Positions 6,546-14,453 of a stretch of 16,206 nt of DNA are shown here, piece by piece. The translations under genes were made by a program, and so were the position numbers. Within the stretch, counting starts at the first letter, position 1, and each line of letters opens with the position of its first letter. The notes under the pieces are model-generated. The model searched no databases. It saw only the letters and a program-made list of their open reading frames with translations, and was not told the DNA's origin. The stretch comes from JBCDBY01 sp039182715 (GTDB lineage Bacteria > Planctomycetota > PLA2), in contig JBCDBY010000072.1 of NCBI GenBank assembly GCA_039182715.1, forward strand, positions 1 through 16,206. Direction: 5' to 3'.

Positions 6546-7676
6546 CTAGCCGAGGTGCACGAAGCCGACCGCGCCGAAGAGATAGCCGGCGCCGATCGTC
6601 GGGAGGACGACGAGCTCGCCCTTCTCGATCGGCTTGCCGTACTCCTCGATCGCCAGGATCTTGCCGCTCTCGCCGTCGACGTCGGCGCGCAGGTTGCCCT
6701 TGCGCATCGCGAAGTCGAGCGCGATCACGTTGCTGGCGGCCGACAGGTTGCCCACCTTGTAGACCGTCTTGGTGACCTGCTCCGCGGTCACGCCGAGCTT
6801 CTTGCGCAGGCCGTCCACGATGCGGCCGTTGGCCTGGTGCGGGATGACGCGGGCGCCCGCCATGGTGTCGGCGTAGCCGTCGTCGGCGTCACTCTCGAAG
6901 CCGAGGCACTGGCGCACGCAGCCGGCCATCGTGTTGACCGCATTGCGCAGGACGCTCGGGCCCGAGATCATCTTCAGGTAGGCCTTCTCGATGCCGGGGG
7001 GGCGGGTGCCGTCCGAAGGCGTGTGCACCTTCGACAGGAACGGCTGGTTGATGTTGGCCATCGTGATGTTCTCCCAGTTGAACTCGTGGCCCAACACGGG
7101 AGGCAGCATGCCGCCGTCCGATTCCGGCACGGTGCCGAGCACCACGGCGCCGGCGCCGTCGCCGAAGAGAATCGAGGTCAGCGCGTCGGCGTAGTCGAGC
7201 GTGGGGGAGATGGTCTCCGCGCCCACGACGAGGATGCGGCGCATGACGCCCGAAGCGAGCATGCCGTAGGCCATCGCCATCGCCTGGACCGATCCCGCGC
7301 AGGCGGCGGTGTGGGTGAACGACGGCGTCGCGTCGGCGCCCAGCTCACGCGCGATCAGGACATGGTCCCCGGGCACGCTGGAGGCGCCCGTGAACGAGGC
7401 GAGAATGATCAGGTCGAGCTCGTTCGCCTCGACGCCCGCCATCTCGAGCGCCTTCTTGGCCGCCCGCGATCCGATGTCCGCCACCGTCTGCTCGTCGCTC
7501 ACGTACCGTCGCTCGCTGATGTGCGTCACGCGGTCCACCCAGGTGGTGAAATCACCGGAGCGCTCCGAGTCGTACCCAATGATCAGGTCCTCGAGCACGG
7601 GGTTGCTGATGACGCGCTCGGGCAGGTAGCTGCCGGTGCCGAGCACCGCGACGGATCGGTTGAGTTGCGCTTTCAT
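6546..7676 (-). CDS. fabH: Beta-ketoacyl-ACP synthase III family enzyme
   Basis: This is a 376-residue thiolase-fold condensing enzyme with the full Cys-His-Asn triad of KAS III. C126 is in TAACAGS, H280 in IPHQAN, and N310 in GNLSAAS. The His-Asn distance of 30 residues matches E. coli FabH (244 and 274). The GDGAGAVVL turn is at 172-180. FabH condenses an acyl-CoA starter with malonyl-ACP, the first step of fatty-acid elongation in the cytosol. The protein is about 55 residues longer than usual (near 320). Extra sequence lies around residues 195-230 and 328-352, so a related specialised condensing enzyme (for example in olefin or secondary lipid synthesis) is possible. An ATG start is supported by AGGA 7 nt upstream and by a good promoter. 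It is divergent from addB. Confidence 0.85.
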   Translation of the reverse strand: MKAQLNRSVAVLGTGSYLPERVISNPVLEDLIIGYDSERSGDFTTWVDRVTHISERRYVSDEQTVADIGSRAAKKALEMAGVEANELDLIILASFTGASSVPGDHVLIARELGADATPSFTHTAACAGSVQAMAMAYGMLASGVMRRILVVGAETISPTLDYADALTSILFGDGAGAVVLGTVPESDGGMLPPVLGHEFNWENITMANINQPFLSKVHTPSDGTRPPGIEKAYLKMISGPSVLRNAVNTMAGCVRQCLGFESDADDGYADTMAGARVIPHQANGRIVDGLRKKLGVTAEQVTKTVYKVGNLSAASNVIALDFAMRKGNLRADVDGESGKILAIEEYGKPIEKGELVVLPTIGAGYLFGAVGFVHLG

Positions 7677-7702
7677 GGAGGCGTCCTGCGGACCAAGGGG
7701 TC

Positions 7703-7733
7703 AATATAACGAGCGGCCTCGTCCCTGTTCCAA
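7703..7733 (-). promoter_or_regulatory. Promoter of fabH
   Basis: On the minus strand TATATT (7708 to 7703) matches five of six -10 consensus bases. TTGGAA (7733 to 7728) is a fair -35 at 19-bp spacing. Transcription would start near 7696 and give a leader of about 20 nt carrying AGGA 7 nt before the ATG. The 118-bp region 7677-7794 is a divergent promoter region shared with addB. Confidence 0.5.
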
Positions 7734-7782
7734 CAATCGGCTGGATTCAGGGGGAAATTCGGGGAGTGTCCTTCGACGCCCG

Positions 7783-7788
7783 TAAGTT
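7783..7788 (+). promoter_or_regulatory. Candidate leaderless -10 box for addB
   Basis: TAAGTT fits TAnnnT and ends 6 nt before the GTG start at 7795. The intervening bases are all C/T, so there is no Shine-Dalgarno sequence. No -35 hexamer is evident at usual spacing. The transcript would begin at the initiator GTG. Confidence 0.45.
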
Positions 7789-7794
7789 CCCCCC

Positions 7795-10425
7795 GTGAGC
7801 CGGAATTTGCTGTTGGGCCGCGCCGGGAGCGGCAAGACGCACACGTGCCTCGAGCGGCTGCTCGCGGGCCGCGCCGGGCGCTGCCTGATGCTCGTGCCGA
7901 CCTACTCCCAGGCGGAGCATCTGCGCTACGCGCTGCTCGATCGCACGCGCGGCCTCTCGCAGCGCGTGATCCACACCTTCACCTCCCTCGCGGAGCGGTT
8001 CGGGGGCTGCCGGCTCGGCGAACTCATCCCCGAAGCGCGGCGCGATCAGCTCGCGCGCACCGTGCTCGAACCGACCTTCGGGGACGCGGCGGAGCAGCCC
8101 GGATTTCGCGGCGAGTTCCTCTCGGCCGTGAAGGAGCTCAAGGAGCAGGGACGCCCCCTTGAAGAGGCACGCGACCACGCGCGGGCGCATTTCCCCGAGG
8201 GGCACCGCGCCCGCCTCCTGTTCGACGCCGCGGTTGCCTACGCGGAGCGACTGGCGGAGCTCGGCCTCGACCACGAGGACCTGTTGCTGCGCACGCGCGC
8301 GCACTTCGCGGATGAAGCGCCGCCGCTTGACCTGCTGCTGGTCGACGGCTTCCACGACTTCACGCCGGTGCAGCGCGCCATCGTCGACCAGCTCGCCGAC
8401 GGCGCGGCCGAGACCGTCGTCTCGCTGCCGCAGGGCTACGAGACCGCCGACCAGACCGCCGCCACCTTCCGCGGATACGCGCGCGAGGAGCTGCCGGGCA
8501 ACCGGCGCAGCGATGGGGACCTCGCCGCGCTCGAGCGCGGGCTGTTCGGCGAGGCGAAGGCGGAGGCGACGTCCGTCTCGCTCCTGGCGGCCGCCTCCGA
8601 GGAGGATGAGGCGGACCGGCTCGCGCGCCACGTGGCGACCAGCGAGCGGCCGCTCAAGGACTTCCTGCTGGTGCGCCGCGGCTTCGACGGCCGCCACGCG
8701 CACTATCGCGCGGCGTTCGCGCGCTACGGCATTCCGCTTCGGTTCTTCGGCTCCGAGCCGCTCGCGACCGGCCCTCTGGCGCGTGCGGTCGAGGTCTTCC
8801 TGCGCAGCCGCTTCCAGTCGGTCGATCGCACGCCGCTCGAACAGTCCCCCTACTGGTCGGAAGCCGACGACGTCGACGCTCCCCTCGACGTGCAGCTCGC
8901 CCGCGCCTTCACGCTCGCGCGCGTGCTCGAACAGACGCCGGATGGCGACGCGGACATGGCCCACGCCGCGCGCCTGCTGGCGGCGGTCAAGGACGAGGCG
9001 GCGACCTACGACGACCGGCCCGCGCCGGACGCCGCGCGCCTCGTGCTGCGCCGCCTGCCCCAGCTGCGCGCACCGCGGCCCGACCGGCGCCACGACTGCG
9101 TCTACGCGGTGGAGGCGAAAGAGGCGCGCCAGTGGGAGAAGCCGGTCGTGCTGGTGGCCGGGCTGGACGCGACGGCGTTCCCGAAGCCGGTGCGGCAGGA
9201 TCTCTTTCTGCGCGACGACGAGCGGCGCGAGCTGGCCGACCGCGGCTTCGCGCTGCCGCTGCGCGAGCGGCAGCAGGACGAGGAGCGCTACCTCTTCTAC
9301 ATCTGCCTCACGCGCGCCCGCGACGAGATGCTGCTGAGCTACGCCGCGTACGACGAGGGCGGCACCGAGGTCGCGCCCTCGCCCTTCCTCGACGAGGTGC
9401 GCGCGGTGCTGCCCGACCTGCCGGAGCGCCACGTCGCGCTCGCGGAGCAGTTCGTGCCGGTGCACGACGCGATGCGCCCGGCCGACCTGCTGCCGATCGT
9501 CGCGGACGGGCTGGCGCGCGTGGACCGCGAGGAGAACGGCCTCGCGAACGCGCTGCACGATCGCGACGCCGTCGATCGCGCGTTGCTCGCGTGGCCGCGC
9601 CGCCTGGAGCTGACGCGGCTGCGCCCGCTGCCCGACCTCGCGCCCGACCCCGCCGCGCGCCTCAGTGCGTCGCGCATCAAGAACTACCGCCGCTGCCCCT
9701 TCCTGCTGCTGCAGCAGATGCTGCACGCGGAACGGCCGCGCGAGGAGGCGCTCGACGGCGCGCTGCGCGGCCAGATCGTGCACGACACCCTGGAGAAGCT
9801 GACCGCCGGCGGCGACGTCGATGCGCTCTTCGAGGAGACCTTCGAGGAGCTTGCGGGTGCGCTCGAGCTCGGCATGCAGGGGCGCGCGTGGAAGCGCCGC
9901 ATGCGCGACTGGGTGCAGCACGGCGTGGCGTCGATGCGGGATGCCGACGTGGTGCAGGCGGAGCTCGCCTTCCGGCAGGCGGTGGGAGACGTGACGCTGC
10001 GCGGGCGCATCGACCGGCTCGACCGTTGCGCGCAGGGCGAGATCGTGCGCGACTACAAGACCGGCGAGAAGGTCGACGCGAAGGACGAGCCGCAGCTCGA
10101 CGTCTACCTGCTCGCGCGGCCCGACGCGGTCGGCGCGGTCTTCGACCTGCTGCGCAAGGGCTCGCAGAAGGGCTTTGTGCGCGACGACGTGGAAGGCTCA
10201 TTCGGCAAGGCGGTAGAGCGGCTCTCGGGCGAGGAGCTGGACGGGCGACGGCGCGAGCTGGTCCGGCTGGTCGAGCGCATCGCCACCTCGCTGCGGGCCG
10301 GCCAGCTCAACGTCGCCCCGAGTGATCCGGAGACGTGCACGCGCACGCTGTGCGACGGCTACGACCTCTGCCGCGTCGCCAAGGCGCGCTGGCTGGCGCG
10401 CACGTCGCGGGAGGTGGACGCGTGA
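7795..10425 (+). CDS. addB: AddB-like subunit of a helicase-nuclease, Fe-S nuclease domain
   Basis: This is an 876-residue protein, clearly shorter than Bacillus AddB (near 1160). It opens, like AddB, with a Walker A directly at the N-terminus: GRAGSGKT, residues 8-15. The motif II position reads VDGFHDFTPVQ, the AddB form lacking the Walker B glutamate, so ATP hydrolysis is doubtful. A motif VI remnant YICLTRARDEM is retained. The C-terminal nuclease has GRIDR (D740), DYKTG (D753, K755) and the following QLDVYLLA. Cysteines C634, C848, C853 and C859 form the AddB-type Fe-S staple. With AddA it should resect double-strand breaks for recombination and degrade foreign linear DNA in the cytosol. 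The GTG start is fixed by the Walker A position, with a leaderless-type promoter. The stop overlaps the addA start as GTGA. Confidence 0.83.
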   Translation: MSRNLLLGRAGSGKTHTCLERLLAGRAGRCLMLVPTYSQAEHLRYALLDRTRGLSQRVIHTFTSLAERFGGCRLGELIPEARRDQLARTVLEPTFGDAAEQPGFRGEFLSAVKELKEQGRPLEEARDHARAHFPEGHRARLLFDAAVAYAERLAELGLDHEDLLLRTRAHFADEAPPLDLLLVDGFHDFTPVQRAIVDQLADGAAETVVSLPQGYETADQTAATFRGYAREELPGNRRSDGDLAALERGLFGEAKAEATSVSLLAAASEEDEADRLARHVATSERPLKDFLLVRRGFDGRHAHYRAAFARYGIPLRFFGSEPLATGPLARAVEVFLRSRFQSVDRTPLEQSPYWSEADDVDAPLDVQLARAFTLARVLEQTPDGDADMAHAARLLAAVKDEAATYDDRPAPDAARLVLRRLPQLRAPRPDRRHDCVYAVEAKEARQWEKPVVLVAGLDATAFPKPVRQDLFLRDDERRELADRGFALPLRERQQDEERYLFYICLTRARDEMLLSYAAYDEGGTEVAPSPFLDEVRAVLPDLPERHVALAEQFVPVHDAMRPADLLPIVADGLARVDREENGLANALHDRDAVDRALLAWPRRLELTRLRPLPDLAPDPAARLSASRIKNYRRCPFLLLQQMLHAERPREEALDGALRGQIVHDTLEKLTAGGDVDALFEETFEELAGALELGMQGRAWKRRMRDWVQHGVASMRDADVVQAELAFRQAVGDVTLRGRIDRLDRCAQGEIVRDYKTGEKVDAKDEPQLDVYLLARPDAVGAVFDLLRKGSQKGFVRDDVEGSFGKAVERLSGEELDGRRRELVRLVERIATSLRAGQLNVAPSDPETCTRTLCDGYDLCRVAKARWLARTSREVDA
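10410..10416 (+). promoter_or_regulatory. Shine-Dalgarno fixing the addA start
   Basis: GGAGGTG inside the end of addB lies 5 nt before a GTG at 10422-10424, which overlaps the addB stop TGA (10423-10425). The open frame continues 29 codons upstream, but that part is basic, low-complexity sequence from the alternate frame of addB. This site therefore sets the start and implies translational coupling. Confidence 0.8.
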
Positions 10426-13400
10426 TCCAGCTCACGCCGGAACAGCACAACGCGGTCTACGCGCAGGGCGACTCCATCGCGGTCGTCGCCGGCGCGGGGA
10501 CCGGCAAGACGCGCGTGCTCACCGAGCGCTTCCTCCATCTGGTCGTCGAACGCGGAATCGACCTGCGCCGCATCCTGGCGGTAACCTTCACCGAGAAGGC
10601 GGCGCGCGAAATGAAGCAGCGCATTCGCGACGAGTTCGCCGACCGCGGCGACGCGGTGCGGGCGCGCCAGGTCGAGTTCGCGTCGATCTCGACCATTCAC
10701 GCCTTCCTTGCCCGCGTCCTGCGCGAGCGCGCGCTCGACGCGGGCGTCGACCCGCGCTTCGGCGTGGCCGACGAGATCACCGCCGAGCTCCTGCTGGAGC
10801 AGGCGATGTCCGAAGCGGTGGAGGCGTGCGAGGATCCCGCGCTCTTTGACCTCGCGGGCGGCGAGGACTTCGTGCGTTCGCTCTACCACGCGGCACGCGC
10901 CACGCCGCTCGCGCTTGGCGACCTGGGCGCCGCGGACGTCGACGAGGAGGCGTTCCGCGCGCGGCTGGATGCGTTCCTCGACGCGGCTGCGACCTTCGGC
11001 GGCGGCGGCAAGACGAAAGAGAAGATCGACGAGCTGGTCGCGCGACGCGCGCAGTGGCACGCCTTCGACTTCGACGGTTTCACGCCGCTGCTGCTGCGTT
11101 GGAGCAAGCCCGACCCCGAGCTCAAGGAGGAGTTGGGAGCGCTGAAGAAGATCGTCGAGGCGTGGCCGTTTCGCGCGCGGGCGCAGGCGGCCGGCACGGC
11201 GGTCGTCGCGCTGCTGCAGACGATCGACGACCGCTACGCGGCACTCAAACGTGACGAGGGACTGGTCGACTTCACCGACCTCGAGCGGCTCGGGCTGCAG
11301 CTGCTGCGTTCGGATGCCGGGCCCGCGGTCGCGGCGGACTTCGACCAGGTCCTCGTCGACGAATACCAGGACACGAGCCTCATCCAGCAGGCGCTCGTCG
11401 ATGCGCTTGCGCAGGGGCGCGAACGCTACGGCGTCGGCGACCAGAAGCAGTCGATTTACCGCTTCCGCTATGCCGACGCGTCGATCTTCCGACAGCTCCA
11501 GGAGTCCTCCGATGCCTATCCGCTGAGCGGCTCGTTCCGTTCGCGGCCGGAGGTGGTGCGCTTCGTGAACAACCTCTTCCGCGACCTGTTCGCGGAAACC
11601 GATACGACGGCGCAGGACCTGCACGCGGCGCGCGAGTGGGACGACGCGGTCGCGCCGTGCGTGGAGGTGCTGTCGCCGGAGGCGGAGCGGGCGCCGCGTG
11701 CGCGTCGGCGCGAGGCGGACGCGCTGGCGACGCGGCTCTTCCGGCTCGTCGAGGAGGAGAAGCGCTTCCGATGGGGCGACGGCGCGCTGCTGCTGCCGCG
11801 GATGAGCAACCTGCCGCTCTACGAGCGCGCGCTGTCGGATCGCGGCATCCCGTTCGTGGTGGTGAAGGGGCGCGGCTACTACGCGGCGCGCGAGGTGGTG
11901 GAGCTCGCCAACCTGCTGCTGCTGCTCGAGGATCCGTCCAACCGGTTCCGCGCGGTCTGCGTGTTGACGTCGCTGCTGTGCGGCGTGCCCGAGGTCGATC
12001 TGCTGCGATTCGAGAATGACGCCGACCTTCCGCTCGGCCCGCCGCGCCCCGAACGCATTCCCGACGAGCGCTGGGCGCGGCTGGAGACCTTCTTCGCGCG
12101 TTTCGCGGCGTGGCAGCAGGCGATGGGACGGGTGGAGACCGGCGACCTCGTGGAGCGCATTCTGACCGAGACGCGCTTCGCCGACCTGATGCTGCTCGAG
12201 CCGGACGGTCGCCGCCGCCACGCCAATCTGAAGAAGGTGCTGCGGCAGGCGCGCGCCACGAAGCTGACCGCGCCGGAGTTCGCGCGCGGGCTGCTGGAGT
12301 TCCGCGAGCGCGAGGTGCGCGAGAGCGAGGCGCCGATCGCCTCCGAGAAGGACGATGCGCTGCAGATCATGACGGTGCACGCGAGCAAGGGGCTGGAGTT
12401 TCCTTTCGTGGCGGTGGCCGACCTGACGGAAGCGGATCCCAAGGGCGGTCGCGTGGTGCTGCGACCCGACGGCGTGTTCGGACTGGCGGTGCGCGACGGG
12501 GAGAAGTCCGGCAAGCCGCCCGGGTACGCGGAGCTGGTGGCGTGGGATCGCGAGCAGGAGCGGGCCGAGGAGCGGCGGCTCTGGTACGTCGCCATGACGC
12601 GCGCGGAGCAGCACCTGATCCTGTCGTGGCCGCGCGCGAACCGCAGTCGGAACAACGCGCTCGAGTCGTTACGGACCGCGCCGCCCGAAGGGGTGACCGT
12701 GCTGGAGGCGGAAACGCTGCAGGACCGGACCGGGCGGCGCGGCTTCGGGCGTGCCGTGCGCGCGGCGGTGCGGCGCGGGGCGGACCTGCCCGCGGAGCTG
12801 CCGCGCGACGACGCGGCGGCGGACGCGGTGCTGGCGCGGGTGCAGTCGTATCGCGAGCCGGTGGTGGACGAGGTGCCCTACATCGCGGCGGTCGCCGACC
12901 TGGTCGAGTTCGACCGCTGCCCGCGCCGCTACCGGCTGCGTCGCATGCTCGGCATCGAGCTGGAGTCGCCGCCGCCCTTCGAGGGGGGGGAGGCTCCGGA
13001 CAGCGACGAGCATCCGCGCCGCATCCTCGGAACGGCCTTCCACAAGGTCGTTGCCGAGGTGGGGGCGGGCGAGGTGCCCGACGAGGCGACGGTGCGGCTG
13101 CACTTCCCCGAGGCGCGGCCGCAGGACGTGACGAAGATCATCGAGTGGGCGAGCTGGTTCGCGGACCAGCCGCTCGCCGCCGAACTGCGCGCCACGAAGA
13201 GCTCGGCGGAGATGGACTTCCTGGTGCGTGTGGGCGGGCTGCCGCTGCGCGGCACGATTGACCTGTATGCGCGCGGGCTTCCGCTGCTGCTGGACTGGAA
13301 GACGTCGCGCGAGCCGAAGCCGGAGCAGTACGCCCTCCAGGTCGCGATCTACCTGCAGGCGCTGCGCGAGCTGGAGTTGCCCTGCCCGGAGAAGGGGCAC

Positions 13401-13580
13401 CTCGTCTACGTCGATGCGCAGGAGATCCACGAGGTGGAGCCGGTGCCGCTGGAGCCGCTGCTGGAGCGCTTCCGGGCCGCGCACCGCAGCCGCTTCGAAC
13501 CGACGCCGGGCGACGCGTGCCGCTACTGCGACTTCCGCTCGGCCTGCGAGACGGAAGGCCACGACTTGCCGTCCCAGTAG
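10422..13580 (+). CDS. addA: AddA-like UvrD-family helicase with Fe-S PD-(D/E)XK nuclease domain
   Basis: This is a 1052-residue superfamily 1A helicase-nuclease. The Q motif LTPEQ is at 4-8 and Walker A AGAGTGKT at 23-30. Motif Ia is VTFTEKAAREM, motif II VDEYQDT (D313, E314), motif III GDQKQSIYRFR and motif IV SGSFRSRPEVV. Motif V is TVHASKGLEFP and motif VI WYVAMTRAE, so the motor looks fully active (3'-5'). The nuclease domain has GTAFH (H874), GTID (D947), DWK (D958, K960) and QVAIYLQ. Four cysteines, C833 then C1033-x2-C1036-x5-C1042, form an Fe-S staple that classical AddA lacks. It pairs with AddB for break processing and RecA loading. An eight-G run sits at 12983-12990 in the nuclease linker. 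The last 58 bp overlap a convergent gene. Confidence 0.87.
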   Translation: MIQLTPEQHNAVYAQGDSIAVVAGAGTGKTRVLTERFLHLVVERGIDLRRILAVTFTEKAAREMKQRIRDEFADRGDAVRARQVEFASISTIHAFLARVLRERALDAGVDPRFGVADEITAELLLEQAMSEAVEACEDPALFDLAGGEDFVRSLYHAARATPLALGDLGAADVDEEAFRARLDAFLDAAATFGGGGKTKEKIDELVARRAQWHAFDFDGFTPLLLRWSKPDPELKEELGALKKIVEAWPFRARAQAAGTAVVALLQTIDDRYAALKRDEGLVDFTDLERLGLQLLRSDAGPAVAADFDQVLVDEYQDTSLIQQALVDALAQGRERYGVGDQKQSIYRFRYADASIFRQLQESSDAYPLSGSFRSRPEVVRFVNNLFRDLFAETDTTAQDLHAAREWDDAVAPCVEVLSPEAERAPRARRREADALATRLFRLVEEEKRFRWGDGALLLPRMSNLPLYERALSDRGIPFVVVKGRGYYAAREVVELANLLLLLEDPSNRFRAVCVLTSLLCGVPEVDLLRFENDADLPLGPPRPERIPDERWARLETFFARFAAWQQAMGRVETGDLVERILTETRFADLMLLEPDGRRRHANLKKVLRQARATKLTAPEFARGLLEFREREVRESEAPIASEKDDALQIMTVHASKGLEFPFVAVADLTEADPKGGRVVLRPDGVFGLAVRDGEKSGKPPGYAELVAWDREQERAEERRLWYVAMTRAEQHLILSWPRANRSRNNALESLRTAPPEGVTVLEAETLQDRTGRRGFGRAVRAAVRRGADLPAELPRDDAAADAVLARVQSYREPVVDEVPYIAAVADLVEFDRCPRRYRLRRMLGIELESPPPFEGGEAPDSDEHPRRILGTAFHKVVAEVGAGEVPDEATVRLHFPEARPQDVTKIIEWASWFADQPLAAELRATKSSAEMDFLVRVGGLPLRGTIDLYARGLPLLLDWKTSREPKPEQYALQVAIYLQALRELELPCPEKGHLVYVDAQEIHEVEPVPLEPLLERFRAAHRSRFEPTPGDACRYCDFRSACETEGHDLPSQ

Positions 13581-14386
13581 CGCATCGTGTTGCCGAACCA
13601 GTAGACGTGCCGCCATCCGCGCGTCGACGCCGGCTTGAAGCTGACGGTGTTGGTGCCGCGCACGAGCGTCTTGATCGAGCCCTTGGGCATGCGGAAGTCG
13701 GCGATGCGCTTGTCGCCGTCGACGACGAGATGAACGGAGTCGTCCTCGACCAGCGCGTAGAGCTTGCCGTCGTGCAGGCGGATGCCCTTGCTCGCTTCCT
13801 CGAAGCGGGTCGCGTCGAAGAGCGCGTCGCGGCGCGTCGGGGTCGTGAGTGTCTTGCGCTCCTTCGTCGCGAGGTCGAACGTCCACCCGCGCGCGGCGAC
13901 GACGGAGCCGCTGCGGAAGACGGCGGGCGCGGGGTCGACGATCGCTTCGCGCAGCGTGAGGCAGATGCGCTTGTCGGCGTCGAGCACGCCGCGCTTCCAC
14001 GGCATGAAGAAGAGGTGGCCGACGCCCTCGTTCTCGGGCTGCACGATGATGCCGTCGCGATACACCGCGCGGATGCGGGTGGGTTTGCGCCAGACGAAGG
14101 GGCTCTTGTCCTCGCGTTGACCGTTCGCGCGGTGCAGGGAGAGGAACCGGTCGCCGGGCCCGCGGGTGACGATCGTGCCGTCGCCGAGCACGAGTGCGAA
14201 GCGGTGCCGCTTGGGGACCGTGAAGTCGCGGGCCAGCTTGCCCTCGTGGGTGCGCACGCGAATCGCCTTCTTCTTCTGCCACGCCTGCCAGGTCGGCCCG
14301 GCGTAGATCAGGGGGGCGTCGGGCACGGGAGGCGCCAGCGACGGTTGGAGCGGGGCGACGAGCAGCAGGACGGCGACATGCAGCAT
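13523..14386 (-). CDS. Secreted protein of unknown function
   Basis: This 287-residue protein is not one I recognise. The start was placed at the ATG that yields a signal peptide (MLHVAVLLLVAPLQPSLA, probable cleavage after SLA). The 160 upstream codons that stay open are antisense to the peroxiredoxin gene and were rejected. The mature part is rich in short beta strands with Gly/Asp turns (for example VLGDGTIVTRGPGDR and HDGKLYALVEDDSVHLVVDGDK), which suggests a beta-propeller or similar fold, without clear WD or Kelch signatures. No catalytic motif stands out. The final 19 codons lie antisense to the Fe-S cysteine codons of addA, so the tail (SQAERKSQ) may be an extension acquired by stop-codon loss. 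It is divergent from the peroxiredoxin gene. Confidence 0.65.
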   Translation of the reverse strand: MLHVAVLLLVAPLQPSLAPPVPDAPLIYAGPTWQAWQKKKAIRVRTHEGKLARDFTVPKRHRFALVLGDGTIVTRGPGDRFLSLHRANGQREDKSPFVWRKPTRIRAVYRDGIIVQPENEGVGHLFFMPWKRGVLDADKRICLTLREAIVDPAPAVFRSGSVVAARGWTFDLATKERKTLTTPTRRDALFDATRFEEASKGIRLHDGKLYALVEDDSVHLVVDGDKRIADFRMPKGSIKTLVRGTNTVSFKPASTRGWRHVYWFGNTMRYWDGKSWPSVSQAERKSQ

Positions 14387-14417
14387 GGCTCTATTGGAAA
14401 CGATCCTCGCCCATCTT

Positions 14418-14446
14418 TTGCCGCTGGTCTCGCGCCGTGCGATATT
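14418..14446 (+). promoter_or_regulatory. Promoter of the peroxiredoxin gene, leaderless type
   Basis: TTGCCG at 14418-14423 (four of six -35 bases) and GATATT at 14441-14446 (-10) have the ideal 17-bp spacing. The -10 ends 7 nt before the ATG at 14454, so the mRNA would start at the initiator. No Shine-Dalgarno is present. This is the best-formed example of the leaderless arrangement in the window. The 67-bp region 14387-14453 is shared with the divergent secreted-protein gene, for which only a weak CAATAG-like box was seen. Confidence 0.55.
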
Positions 14447-14453
14447 CCCGGCC

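Noticed and set aside
6555..7709. Plus-strand frame of 384 codons antisense to fabH
   Set aside because: The opposite strand encodes a KAS III with complete triad; the antisense product has His/Arg/Ala-rich shadow composition.
7747..9921. Minus-strand frame of 724 codons across addB
   Set aside because: Antisense shadow of addB, whose own frame has Walker A and nuclease motifs; no domain in the antisense product.
10335..10421. Upstream in-frame extension of addA by 29 codons
   Set aside because: It is a basic low-complexity stretch read out of frame from addB; a strong Shine-Dalgarno and GTG at 10422, just before the Q motif, mark the real start.
10359..12614. Minus-strand frame of 751 codons across addA
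   Set aside because: Antisense shadow of addA; composition is Arg/Leu/His/Gln-rich and no motif is recognisable.
7795..13580. Novel anti-phage defence operon
   Set aside because: The pair fits AddAB recombination enzymes by motif order and gene order; no defence-type partner genes or mobile signatures lie nearby.
12669..14282. Minus-strand frame of 537 codons spanning the addA end and the secreted-protein gene
   Set aside because: It is out of frame with the secreted-protein gene, has shadow composition and no signal peptide or domain.
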